A stretch of 42,964 bases of DNA from Gemmatimonadota bacterium (GTDB lineage: Bacteria; Gemmatimonadota; Gemmatimonadetes; Gemmatimonadales; Gemmatimonadaceae), in the NCBI GenBank assembly GCA_947471365.1, contig CANIWQ010000008.1, positions 1 through 42,964 of the forward strand, given 5' to 3'. The notes beneath the pieces were generated by a model. That model saw nothing but the letters and a program-made list of their open reading frames with translations, did no database searches and was not told the origin of the DNA. Below, one piece after another: positions 27,408 to 35,211 of the stretch (position 1 is the first letter of the stretch; each line of letters begins with the position of its first letter). A program made the translations under genes and the position numbers.

Positions 27408-28265
27408 TTACCGCAGCCACCCTTCGAGGGCGGTCGCGAGGTCGGTTTTCTCGTCGCGGTACTTCACGATGACGGGCGTCTGCAGCGCGAGCCCCTGCGA
27501 CGCGGCCCATCCGCCGCTGACGTTGCGCGCCCCTGGCACGACCACCGCCCCCTCCGGGATTTCCAGCGGCGCCTCAGCGGACGCGCGATACACGGTCTCG
27601 CGCACGAGATCGTACACGGGCGTGCCCCTTGTGAGGACGACTCCCGCGCCAATGACCGCCTTCTGGCGCACGACGGTGCCTTCATAGACGCCCGTGTTGC
27701 CGCCCATCATGACATCGTCTTCAATGATGACTGGACTCGCGTTCACCGGCTCGAGCACACCGCCCACCTGTGCGGCCGCGCTGATGTGGCAGCGCGCACC
27801 AATCTGCGCGCAACTGCCAATGAGCGCGTGCGAGTCGATCATGGTGCCGGCACCAACATACGCGCCCACATTCACAAACATCGGCGGCATGCACACCACA
27901 CCGGCCGCGATGTACGCGCCGCGCCGAATCGTCGAACCGCCAGGCACCACGCGCACATTGCGCTCCACCCCAAACTGCTGTGGCGGATAGGTGGCTTTAT
28001 CGACGAACGAAAAGACGCCGCCGGCTGGCGAGAGATCCGCGAGTGCGCCAAAACGGAATCCTGCGAGGATTCCGCGCTTCACCCACGGCACCGCGCGCCA
28101 GACGCCATCGTCACCGCGCGTGGCCGATCGCAACTCCCCGCGCTCTAGGGCAGTGAGCAATGTGTCGATAAGCGCCATCGCGTCGCTCGGCGCCGGCGTA
28201 CCAGCGGGCAACGCCACCAATGCTTCGATCCGTGATTCGAGGTCGTGCAGCGGGGAGGCGGTCAC
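27408..28265 (-). CDS. dapD: 2,3,4,5-tetrahydropyridine-2,6-dicarboxylate N-succinyltransferase
   Basis: This enzyme succinylates tetrahydrodipicolinate and is diagnostic for the succinylase branch of lysine/diaminopimelate synthesis. The 285 residues include an N-terminal helical part, FVDKATYPPQQFGVERNVRVVPGGSTIRRGAYIAAGVVCMPP, and a left-handed beta-helix of hexapeptide repeats (VNVGAYVGAGTMIDSHALIGSCAQIGARCHISAAAQVGGVLEP). VIIEDDVMMGGNTGVYEGTVV follows. Start GTG 28265 overlaps the dapA stop as GTGA. Confidence 0.93.
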   Translation of the reverse strand: MTASPLHDLESRIEALVALPAGTPAPSDAMALIDTLLTALERGELRSATRGDDGVWRAVPWVKRGILAGFRFGALADLSPAGGVFSFVDKATYPPQQFGVERNVRVVPGGSTIRRGAYIAAGVVCMPPMFVNVGAYVGAGTMIDSHALIGSCAQIGARCHISAAAQVGGVLEPVNASPVIIEDDVMMGGNTGVYEGTVVRQKAVIGAGVVLTRGTPVYDLVRETVYRASAEAPLEIPEGAVVVPGARNVSGGWAASQGLALQTPVIVKYRDEKTDLATALEGWLR

Positions 28266-29152
28266 GCGCGCAGCGCTCCCGCCGCCACCAGACTCAGGCG
28301 CAACCGCTCCTCGTGACGCGCATCCATGGGCACGAGTGGTAACCGCAACCGATTGTCGAGTTTGCCCATGAGGTGCAACGCGGCCTTGATGGGGAGTGGA
28401 TTCGATTCACAAAACGCGGCCTGCGCAAAGTCGTGCAGCGAGAGATGTAAGGCACGTGCTTCGTCCATCTTCCCCGCAGCGGCGGCCGTCGCGAGGGCGC
28501 TCATTGCGCGCGGCACGGCGTTGGAGATCACCGAAATCACCCCGTGACCACCGGCGGCCATCACGGCGAGCGTGAGCCCATCGTCGCCCGAGAGCACGCG
28601 GAACCCTTGCGGCGCGTGCCGAATGATCTCGCTGATCTGCGCCAGATTTCCGCTGGCCTCTTTGACCGCCACAATGTTTTCGTGCTCCGCGAGTGCGAGC
28701 GTTGTTTCGGCTTCGAGATTGCTCGCGGTGCGGCCGGGCACGTTATACACCACCACCGGGAGCGGCGACGCTTCGGCAATCGCCCAGAAGTGCGCAATGA
28801 TGCCACGCTGGGGCGGCTTGCTGTATGCGGGCGACACATGCAACACATGCGTGGCGCCCGTTGCCGCCATGAGCTTGGACGTTTCGATTGCGACGCGCGT
28901 GTCATTGCCGCCAGCACCGGCAATCACCGGCACCCGACCCGCTGCGCGCTCCGCCGTCACGCGCGCGACGAGCAGGCGTTCTTCCAGCGAGAGCGTGGCG
29001 GCCTCGCCGGTGGAACCCACCGGTACGAGGCCGTGAATCCCCTCGGCGATCTGCCAATCCACCAGCGCGGCGAGCGTGTCGACGGCCACCGAGCCGTCGG
29101 CGTTGAACGGCGTGACAATCGCGGTGGAACATCCACTCAGCAATGCGGTCAT
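28262..29152 (-). CDS. dapA: 4-hydroxy-tetrahydrodipicolinate synthase
   Basis: This enzyme condenses pyruvate with aspartate semialdehyde. The 296-residue TIM barrel shows CSTAIVTPFNADGSVAVDTL, VPVGSTGEAATLSLEER (Thr/Ser contacts), the catalytic Tyr in VVVYNVPGRTASNLE, and the Schiff-base Lys in NIVAVKEASGNL. Its ATG overlaps the dapB stop by 4 nt (ATGA at 29149-29152). Confidence 0.96.
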   Translation of the reverse strand: MTALLSGCSTAIVTPFNADGSVAVDTLAALVDWQIAEGIHGLVPVGSTGEAATLSLEERLLVARVTAERAAGRVPVIAGAGGNDTRVAIETSKLMAATGATHVLHVSPAYSKPPQRGIIAHFWAIAEASPLPVVVYNVPGRTASNLEAETTLALAEHENIVAVKEASGNLAQISEIIRHAPQGFRVLSGDDGLTLAVMAAGGHGVISVISNAVPRAMSALATAAAAGKMDEARALHLSLHDFAQAAFCESNPLPIKAALHLMGKLDNRLRLPLVPMDARHEERLRLSLVAAGALRA

Positions 29153-29856
29153 TCGGCGGCCCCAAGCACGTGATCGAGCGTGAACACGCCGCGTCGCCCT
29201 GCCACCCAGCGCGCGGCCGTGAGCGCACCGGACGCGAACACTTTTCGGTCGCGGGCCGTGTGCGTGAGAGTGATCTGTTCGAACGGTGCATCAAAAACGA
29301 GCTCGTGTGTGCCGGGCACTGAGCCCGTGCGAATGCTCGTCACCGGCAACTCGCGACCGAGCACGCGCCCAACGGCGGCGGCGAGCCAACGCGCGGTGCC
29401 CGACGGCGCGTCGAGCTTGGCGCTGTGATGCGTGTCCACGAGGTGCGCATCAAAACCGGCGTTGGCCTGCGCCATGATGCGAGCCGTCTCGGCAGCGATC
29501 CGCGAGAAGAGGTGCACGCCGATCGAAAAGTTCGGCGCCCAGAGCAACGCCCCACCGCTGCGGCGGACCTCGTCCTCGACCGTCGCGCGTTCGGCGTCCC
29601 AGCCCGTTGTGCCACTGACCACCGGCACGCCGGCGGCGAGGCATGCACGCACATTCGCCGCTGCCGCACTCGGAACGGTGAACTCAATGGCCACCTCGGC
29701 GCCGGCGAGCAACTCGCGCGTGAGACCGCTCGCACCCACCTGCGCTTCGCCGAGCAGTGCGACCACGTCACAGCCGTGCTCTGCCGCGAGCGCCGCCACG
29801 GCACATCCCATTTTCCCGTCGCCAATAATGGCGAGGCGTGTCCGACGTGCGGTCAC
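29149..29856 (-). CDS. dapB: 4-hydroxy-tetrahydrodipicolinate reductase
   Basis: This enzyme reduces the DapA product with NAD(P)H. The 235 residues, slightly shorter than the usual 240-270, show the nucleotide loop LAIIGDGKMGCAVAALA and VSGTTGWDAE. The catalytic motif DTHHSAKLDAPSGTA (His-His and Lys) is intact, and the tail ending RRGVFTLDHVLGA is typical. GTG 29856 overlaps the lysC stop by 4 nt. Confidence 0.93.
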   Translation of the reverse strand: MTARRTRLAIIGDGKMGCAVAALAAEHGCDVVALLGEAQVGASGLTRELLAGAEVAIEFTVPSAAAANVRACLAAGVPVVSGTTGWDAERATVEDEVRRSGGALLWAPNFSIGVHLFSRIAAETARIMAQANAGFDAHLVDTHHSAKLDAPSGTARWLAAAVGRVLGRELPVTSIRTGSVPGTHELVFDAPFEQITLTHTARDRKVFASGALTAARWVAGRRGVFTLDHVLGAAE

Positions 29857-31211
29857 GCGGCCCCCGTGCCGAAGAATGCCTGATGCAACTGACGCATCAC
29901 GGGCTTTACCTGATCGCCATCGACGATCATCGTGAGATTGATGCCGGTGGCGCTCAGCGAGAGCATATGCAGGCGCGTGTCACCAATGGCGGCGATGGCT
30001 TTGGCCATAGCCGGCGAACTTTCGCCGAGCCCAGCTCCCACCAGTGCGACAATGCCGCGATTGCGCTCTAACTCCACATCTCCAAAGGAGCGCAGCTCCG
30101 CGAGCACCGCGTCGAGGTGCTGATCGTCATCCACCGTGAGCGACACGGACACTTCGGAGGTGGTGACGACGTCCACCGATGTTTTATGGCGCGCGAAGAC
30201 ATCGAAGATGGCGCGCAACGCCCCGGGCATGCCGAGCATGCGGGGCGAGTGCACCTTCACGACCATCGTATTGCCCTTGCCCGCAATCGCGCGCACGGGG
30301 AATGCGGGGGCGTCGGAGGTGATGCGCGTGCCTATGCCATCGGGCCGCAACGAGTTGAACACAAATACGGGGATCCCGCGCTTCACCGCCGGCGCAATGG
30401 TATTCGGATGCAGCACCTTGGCGCCGAAGCTCGCGAGTTCGGCGGCCTCGTCAAAGCGGATGTGCTCAATCAACTGTGCGCCGGTCACCACGCGGGGGTC
30501 GCAGGTGAGCATGCCGTCGACATCGGTCCAAATTTCAATGGCCTCGGCATTCAATGCGGCGCCAAAGAGGGCCGCGCTGTAGTCAGAGCCGCCGCGCCCG
30601 AGCGTCGTGGTCACACCCTCGCGCGTAGAGCCCATGTAGCCACCGAGGATTGGGACGCGTCCGGCTTTCACGTGAGGCACGAGGAGCTCGCGTGCGGCCG
30701 CCGCGATCGCCTCCTCTTGCGGCTCTGCTTTGCCGAAGGTGGCGTCAGTGATGAGTACACGGCGCGCGTCCACCAGCACCGTGTCGATGTCGTGCCGACG
30801 GAACGCCGCGGCAACAATCGGCGCGGAGAGCTGCTCGCCCATTGCGGAAATCGTATCGAGCGAACGCGGCGTGAGATAGCCGAGCACCGACAGCGCTTCG
30901 GCGAGATGTGCGAGTTCATCGAACAACATCGAGATTTCGGCCGCAACGTCGTCCGCGTCGGCACCGGTGCCAATGAGTTCACGCGCGGTAGCCAAATGTT
31001 GCTCGCGGAGCGCCTCCACTTGCTCGATGGCGGCGACGAGCTGGCCGTTGGCCGCCCGTTCTGCCGACGCGATCAGCGCGTTGGTGGTACCGGCGAGCGC
31101 CGAGACCACGACAACAGGCTGCCGGTCGAGTCGACCGCGAATAATCGCCGCCGTCCGCCGAATGGCGGCGGCATCACCCACCGATGTGCCCCCGAACTTG
31201 GCGACGATCAC
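29853..31211 (-). CDS. lysC: Aspartate kinase
   Basis: This is the first step of the aspartate family. The 452-residue monofunctional enzyme starts IVAKFGGTSVGDAAAIRR. The kinase core carries GRGGSDYSAALFGAAL and EIWTDVDGMLTCDPRVV, and FGAKVLHPNTIAPAVKRGIPV precedes two C-terminal ACT domains (about 300-450, including VDVVTTSEVSVSLTVDD and LSATGINLTMIVDGD). The layout resembles the lysine-inhibited LysC type (about 450 residues) more than the 400-residue alpha/beta type, so feedback by lysine is likely but inferred. GTG 31211 overlaps the asd stop by 4 nt. Confidence 0.94.
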   Translation of the reverse strand: MIVAKFGGTSVGDAAAIRRTAAIIRGRLDRQPVVVVSALAGTTNALIASAERAANGQLVAAIEQVEALREQHLATARELIGTGADADDVAAEISMLFDELAHLAEALSVLGYLTPRSLDTISAMGEQLSAPIVAAAFRRHDIDTVLVDARRVLITDATFGKAEPQEEAIAAAARELLVPHVKAGRVPILGGYMGSTREGVTTTLGRGGSDYSAALFGAALNAEAIEIWTDVDGMLTCDPRVVTGAQLIEHIRFDEAAELASFGAKVLHPNTIAPAVKRGIPVFVFNSLRPDGIGTRITSDAPAFPVRAIAGKGNTMVVKVHSPRMLGMPGALRAIFDVFARHKTSVDVVTTSEVSVSLTVDDDQHLDAVLAELRSFGDVELERNRGIVALVGAGLGESSPAMAKAIAAIGDTRLHMLSLSATGINLTMIVDGDQVKPVMRQLHQAFFGTGAA

Positions 31212-32278
31212 GAGCGGGCGCTCCGCGCAATTACGCCCTGCTTCACGAGCACTTCGGCGTTGAGAATGGAACCGCCCGCCGCGCCGCGGATGGTGTTGTG
31301 CGACATCGCCACCAAGCGGAGATGCAGAATATTGTCAGCGCGCACGCGCCCAACGGACGTGGTCATCCCCTTCCCGTCCATGACGTCGCGTCGCGGTTGT
31401 GGGCGATCGAGCTCGTCGCGTACCCGCAGCGGCACGTCTGGCGCCGACGGCAACCCCCGCACAATCTCCGCACCACGCCATTCACGGAGCGCCGCGAGTG
31501 CTTGCTCCACCGTTGGCTTGGTTTCGAATCCGAGCGTCAGGCACATCGTGTGACCATTTTCCACCGGCACGCGATTGGCATGCGCACTTACCGCGAACGG
31601 GGCGTACTCAATCGCCGAGCCGGTGAAGGTGCCGAGCATCTTTTGCATTTCGCGCTCGAGCTTGGGCTCTTCGTCACCGATGTACGGCACAACGTTACCT
31701 AGAATATCGAGCGACGGCACGCCGGGATACCCACCGCCCGACACGGCCTGCATGGTCGTCAAGAACAGCTGACGCACGCCAAAGCGCTCGTGCAGCGGCG
31801 CCATCGCCACCACGGCGGTCGTGGAGGCACAGTTCGCGTTGGTGACAATCGCGCCGCTCCATCCGCGCCGCGCGCGCTGCGTGGCGAGAATGTCCAAGTG
31901 CGACGCATTCACCTCAGGGATGACGAGGGGCACGTCGTCATCCATCCGGTAGTTCTTGGCATTGCTGAGCACCACGCGCCCATCTGTGGCAAAGGCTGGC
32001 TCACGCTCTCCCGCTGCGGCCGCGTCGAGCGCCGAAAACACCACCGGCGACTTCACCGACGTGGTGTCGCAGTTCGTCACCAGGAGTGCGGCCACATCGG
32101 CCGGCATCTCGCCCTCGATCCAGCGCGTGGCGTCACGATACGATTTGCCCGCTGAACGTTCGGACGCAGCCACTTCGGCGACGCGAAACCACGGATGGCC
32201 GGCCAAGAGCCGGATGAACGTCTGCCCCACGGCGCCGGTGGCGCCAAGAATGGCAACGGGAATGCGCGAATCGCTCAC
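31208..32278 (-). CDS. asd: Aspartate-semialdehyde dehydrogenase, archaeal/fungal-like type
   Basis: This enzyme reduces aspartyl phosphate to aspartate semialdehyde. From GTG 32278 it is 356 residues: NADP loop IPVAILGATGAVGQTFIRLLAG, catalytic Cys in NANCASTTAVVAMAP, and QAVSGGGYPGVPSLDILGNVVPYIGDEEPKL, a segment typical of the archaeal/fungal subgroup. SAHANRVPVENGHTMCLTL and HNTIRGAAGGSILNAE complete the active site. Upstream frame to 32356 is dapE shadow. It starts 7 nt after the dapE-like stop. Confidence 0.93.
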   Translation of the reverse strand: MSDSRIPVAILGATGAVGQTFIRLLAGHPWFRVAEVAASERSAGKSYRDATRWIEGEMPADVAALLVTNCDTTSVKSPVVFSALDAAAAGEREPAFATDGRVVLSNAKNYRMDDDVPLVIPEVNASHLDILATQRARRGWSGAIVTNANCASTTAVVAMAPLHERFGVRQLFLTTMQAVSGGGYPGVPSLDILGNVVPYIGDEEPKLEREMQKMLGTFTGSAIEYAPFAVSAHANRVPVENGHTMCLTLGFETKPTVEQALAALREWRGAEIVRGLPSAPDVPLRVRDELDRPQPRRDVMDGKGMTTSVGRVRADNILHLRLVAMSHNTIRGAAGGSILNAEVLVKQGVIARSARS

Positions 32279-32285
32279 AGCAGTC

Positions 32286-33281
32286 TCAGGAGTCAAGGAG
32301 CGACCGCACCAGTCGCTCGTAATGGTCAACGCTCGCACGGAGTTCATCGAGGGCAATGAACTCCGTCGCGGTGTGCGCTACGTGAATCGAACCAGGGCCA
32401 AACAACAACGGAGTGCCCCACCGCGGGAGCAACGGAATGTCGGAGGTATAGGCCATCGGTGCAGTGGCAAAGCCCGGCACCGTGTGAAACAGCTGTGCCG
32501 GAATGAACGACCCGTATTCGAGTTCGGCACGGCCCGCCGCCCACGCATCAAGTGTCTGTTGAACGGGCACCACATCACCGACGAGGCGCACCATCAACTC
32601 CACTTCGCATAATCCGGGAATGATGTTCGTGGCGCTGCCGCCACGAATCAGGCCGGCGTTCACGGTGGTTGGCCCCAACGTGGCGTCCGTTGGCAGCGCC
32701 AATGCGTCGAGTTCCGTGAGCAGTCGCGCCATGCCGAGAATGGCGGAATCGCCCAGCTGCGGATATGCCGAGTGGGCCTCGCGTCCCCGCACGCGCACGG
32801 TGACGCGCAGCGCGCCTTTGCAACCGCTCGCGAGCTGGCTCTCCGTGGGTTCGCCATTGATCAGAAAGCGACTTGTGGCTGGGAGATTGTTGGCAGCGCG
32901 GGCACCATCCGAACCGCGCTCCTCGCCCACCACGAACAACAAGTCCACCCGTTCCTCCCCTGCGGCGGCGAGGCGTTCGGCCGCGACCATCATCGCGGCG
33001 GCAATCCCCTTGGCATCGCAGGCACCGCGACCGTAGAGACGATCGGACTCAAGACGCGGCGCGACATACGGAGGCACGGTATCGAGATGGGTTGAGAGCG
33101 TCACGCCACCGCCCTTCCTCGACGCCCACACATTCCCGCGCCCAGGGGTGACTTCCTGCAATGTCACCTCCCACCCACGCGCCGTCAGCCACTGTGCCAC
33201 GAACTCCACGGCCGCCGTTTCCTCTCGCGAGGTTGACGGAACGGCCAGTAACTCGGCGGCGAGGGCAATGACGTCGGTCAT
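32286..33281 (-). CDS. M20-family deacylase, probable succinyl-diaminopimelate desuccinylase
   Basis: The 331-residue dinuclear zinc hydrolase, from ATG 33281, has ligand His in STHLDTVPPY, bridging Asp in GRGACDAKG, and general-base Glu in VVGEERGSDGA. NGEPTESQLASGCKGALRVTVRVRGREAHSAYP marks the dimerisation domain, and the last His ligand lies in GPGSIHVAHTATEFI. ArgE, DapE and related enzymes look alike. Being first in an operon with dapD and other diaminopimelate genes favours DapE. The upstream frame to 33377 overlaps the promoter region. Confidence 0.75.
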   Translation of the reverse strand: MTDVIALAAELLAVPSTSREETAAVEFVAQWLTARGWEVTLQEVTPGRGNVWASRKGGGVTLSTHLDTVPPYVAPRLESDRLYGRGACDAKGIAAAMMVAAERLAAAGEERVDLLFVVGEERGSDGARAANNLPATSRFLINGEPTESQLASGCKGALRVTVRVRGREAHSAYPQLGDSAILGMARLLTELDALALPTDATLGPTTVNAGLIRGGSATNIIPGLCEVELMVRLVGDVVPVQQTLDAWAAGRAELEYGSFIPAQLFHTVPGFATAPMAYTSDIPLLPRWGTPLLFGPGSIHVAHTATEFIALDELRASVDHYERLVRSLLDS

Positions 33282-33311
33282 AGGAACCAATCTATGACAA
33301 ACGCGCGATTC

Positions 33312-33340
33312 ATTGTAGCTGTGAGTCATACGGAGATCAT
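33312..33340 (-). promoter_or_regulatory. Weak candidate promoter for the dap/asd/lysC operon
   Basis: TACAAT (33317-33312) is a good -10 box. At 17 bp the matching -35 is ATGATC, only 3 of 6 bases. The leader would be about 24 nt. It sits back-to-back with the crcB promoter region, and no other site stands out. Confidence 0.3.
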
Positions 33341-33348
33341 GCCGTCGC

Positions 33349-33377
33349 TTGACTCCGTGCCACGGGGCGCACATCAT
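33349..33377 (+). promoter_or_regulatory. Candidate promoter for the fluoride riboswitch and crcB
   Basis: TTGACT (33349-33354) and CATCAT (33372-33377) are spaced by 17 bp. The predicted start near 33384 lies about 15 nt before the aptamer, a sensible place for a riboswitch transcript. The -10 matches consensus at only 4 of 6 positions. Confidence 0.45.
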
Positions 33378-33396
33378 TTCGGAACGCTGCTGCTGG

Positions 33397-33465
33397 TCGG
33401 CGATGGAGTTCGCCGTAACCGCCCGGGTTGGGCTGATGACTCCTACGGACCACCTCCGGAGGAGT
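33397..33465 (+). ncRNA. Fluoride riboswitch (crcB motif) with overlapping expression platform
   Basis: The aptamer matches the crcB RNA motif. Hairpin 1 is GGCGA (33399-33403) with TCGCC (33410-33414). Hairpin 2 is GCCC (33421-33424) with GGGC (33430-33433). Then comes the conserved TGATGACTCCTAC. Loop bases GGAGT (33405-33409) can pair with ACTCC (33439-33443) as the known pseudoknot. The same ACTCC is the start of the left arm of the downstream terminator, so fluoride binding should prevent termination. The gene immediately downstream is crcB, as expected. Confidence 0.93.
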
Positions 33466-33472
33466 TTTTTTT
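33439..33472 (+). terminator. Riboswitch-controlled terminator containing the crcB ribosome binding site
   Basis: The arms ACTCCTACGGA (33439-33449) and TCCGGAGGAGT (33455-33465) pair with one mismatch around a 5-nt loop, followed by eight T residues up to the crcB ATG. The right arm includes GGAGGAG (33458-33464), the crcB ribosome site, so the stem could block translation as well as transcription. Confidence 0.88.
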
Positions 33473-33877
33473 ATGCCCACGAACGGATTCGACGCGAGAG
33501 TACTCGGCCTCATCGGCTTGGGAAGCGCCGTCGGCGGGGTGAGCCGCTTTGTCCTTGGCACGCTCGTGCAGGCACGCACCGGAATGGGCTTTCCCTACGG
33601 CACCCTGCTCATCAACGTGAGCGGTTCGTTGCTGCTCGGGTTCCTGATGCGGTACTCACTCGGATCGACGAGCCTCTCGCCGGACCTGCGAGCCATGCTC
33701 ACGGTCGGCTTTTGCGGCGGGTACACGACCTTCTCGACGTTCTCGTACGAGACGATGTCCTTGATGGAGTACGGTGACTATCGGCGCGCGGCTGGCTATG
33801 TGACGGCAAGCGTTGTGCTGTCAGTGCTCGGCACCTTTGCCGGCGTGGCGGTTGCTCGCGCCGTGCTTGAGCGCTGA
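33473..33877 (+). CDS. crcB: Fluoride ion channel CrcB/Fluc
   Basis: This small membrane channel exports fluoride as a dual-topology dimer. The 134 residues have four membrane helices and the family motifs GLGSAVGGVSRFVLG (helix 1), GTLLINVSGSLLLGFL (helix 2 with the pore-lining Asn) and GFCGGYTTFSTFSYET (helix 3 with the Na-binding break and Phe box). A single copy suggests a homodimer. ATG 33473 follows the T-run of the riboswitch terminator, with GGAGG 8 nt upstream. It is the only gene of its transcript; the next gene is convergent. Confidence 0.96.
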   Translation: MPTNGFDARVLGLIGLGSAVGGVSRFVLGTLVQARTGMGFPYGTLLINVSGSLLLGFLMRYSLGSTSLSPDLRAMLTVGFCGGYTTFSTFSYETMSLMEYGDYRRAAGYVTASVVLSVLGTFAGVAVARAVLER

Positions 33878-33892
33878 CAGCACACGCTTCGA

Positions 33893-34519
33893 CTACCGTT
33901 TTCGTTCGCGGCGCTCGTCCGCCTCCGATTCGCCTCCCCGCTCGCCCTTCGCTCCTTCCGCGGCGGCGCCCTTCGCTCCTTCCGCGGCGGCGCCCGTCGC
34001 TCCTTCCGCGGCGGCGCCCGTCGCCCCTTCCGCAGCGCCTCCTACCCCCGCCCCTCCAGTCGTCGCGGACTGCGAGATCGCAGCCCCCGCGCCGTGCTCA
34101 TAGACCAGTGACCCGCCGCTCTTGCCGACGCGTGCGCCCGCAATGATCAGCGCCACCGACGACACGGTCGCCACCGTTCGCACCACGCCTGCCGCACGAC
34201 CACTCACGACGCCGGCGGCGGTCAATACCAGCACGACTCCGGACAGAATGAGGAACAGCTCAGCGGCCTCTTCGTGGTTCTCAATGACCGACTCTGACAG
34301 CTGCTTCTCGACCGCCTCCCCCTGTTCGTTGCCGGTCTGCAGCGCGGCCCATGCCGACAGCGTGAGTGCGGCGGCAAAGGCCACAGGGACGGCCCACGCC
34401 ATGCGCACCGCGGTTCCCCGACGGATTGCCCAGAGGGCGACCAGCGCGGAGATTGGAAGGAGAAACATCAGCACGATTGGGAAATGCACGACAGCAGGAT
34501 GCAGTGGATCGGGCAACAC
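33893..34519 (-). CDS. DUF2231-like membrane protein with repetitive Ala/Gly-rich tail
   Basis: The protein, 208 residues from GTG 34519 (GGAG 7 nt upstream), opens LPDPLHPAVVHFPIVLMFLLP, the start typical of DUF2231 membrane proteins, whose role is unknown. About four hydrophobic helices follow (near 9-30, 40-60, 90-110 and 118-140). The last ~65 residues are low-complexity, with four 8-residue near-repeats EGATGAAA/EGAKGAAA, then a highly charged end (ERGGESEADERRERKR). The gene is convergent with crcB and divergent from the LuxR-type regulator, with 74 bp between starts. Confidence 0.7.
   Translation of the reverse strand: MLPDPLHPAVVHFPIVLMFLLPISALVALWAIRRGTAVRMAWAVPVAFAAALTLSAWAALQTGNEQGEAVEKQLSESVIENHEEAAELFLILSGVVLVLTAAGVVSGRAAGVVRTVATVSSVALIIAGARVGKSGGSLVYEHGAGAAISQSATTGGAGVGGAAEGATGAAAEGATGAAAEGAKGAAAEGAKGERGGESEADERRERKR
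33947..34042. repeat. 24-bp tandem repeat, four units, inside the DUF2231 gene tail
   Basis: Four contiguous 24-bp units start at 33947, 33971, 33995 and 34019. The first three differ at single positions (CTTC versus CGTC at the unit start) and the fourth is more diverged. Each unit encodes 8 residues on the minus strand, so copy changes keep the frame. Confidence 0.88.
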
Positions 34520-34593
34520 GGGGATCTCCGATGTGAGGTTGGAGGCAACCTGCGGCCCTTCCGCGGCGCGCACCATCCGACATTCGACGCGAT

Positions 34594-35172
34594 ATGACCA
34601 GATTTTCGCTCCCTCCGGCAAATGACGTACCCCCAGACGCCCTCGATGACGGGGGCGCCCCGCTGCCGATCTCGCTGGCGGCCATTCTGGCGGTCATCGG
34701 CCTCGGTGGGATTACCGACCTCGCCCTCGACAAACCGGTCACCTGGTTGTCCCTCCACGTGCTATTCGAGGTCGTCATGGTCGTGGCGTCGGCCACCGGC
34801 GCCGCGGTGCTCTGGCGGCGTTGGCGACGCGCCGAGCAGTCGGCCGGCACGTTACGCACCACGATGGAGTCGCACCGCGCCGAACGCGATGCGTGGCGCC
34901 TCAGCGCACAGTCCGCGCTCGACGGCCTCGGCCGCGCTATCAACGAACGGTTCAGCGCGTGGGAGCTCACCCCCACCGAACGCGAAGTCGCGCTCCTTCT
35001 GCTCAAGGGAGAGAGTCACAAGCGCATAGCCTCGTTCACCAACCGCAGTGAGCGCACGGTTCGGCAACACGCGGTGGCGGTGTACAATAAATCTGGACTC
35101 CACGGACGGGCTGAACTCGCCGCGTTCTTCTTGCAAGATTTGCTGTTGCCGGCGGACGAGCGCGCAACATAA
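34594..35172 (+). CDS. Membrane-anchored LuxR-type transcriptional regulator
   Basis: The 192-residue protein has two predicted membrane helices near the N-terminus (PISLAAILAVIGLGGITDLAL and a second at WLSLHVLFEVVMVVASATGAAV). A charged coiled region follows (about 75-110, RRWRRAEQSAGTL to LDGLGRAINERF). The C-terminal helix-turn-helix (about 118-185) reads ELTPTEREVALLLLKGESHKRIA, RSERTVRQHAVAVYNKSGL and RAELAAFFLQDLL. No receiver or ligand domain is present, so any signal would be sensed in or at the membrane. It is divergent from the DUF2231 gene and 39 nt upstream of the amidohydrolase, both plausible targets. Confidence 0.85.
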   Translation: MTRFSLPPANDVPPDALDDGGAPLPISLAAILAVIGLGGITDLALDKPVTWLSLHVLFEVVMVVASATGAAVLWRRWRRAEQSAGTLRTTMESHRAERDAWRLSAQSALDGLGRAINERFSAWELTPTEREVALLLLKGESHKRIASFTNRSERTVRQHAVAVYNKSGLHGRAELAAFFLQDLLLPADERAT

Positions 35173-35211
35173 GTCGCACGTAGCCCCCCCTCCCCTCACC
35201 CTGAATGCCTC

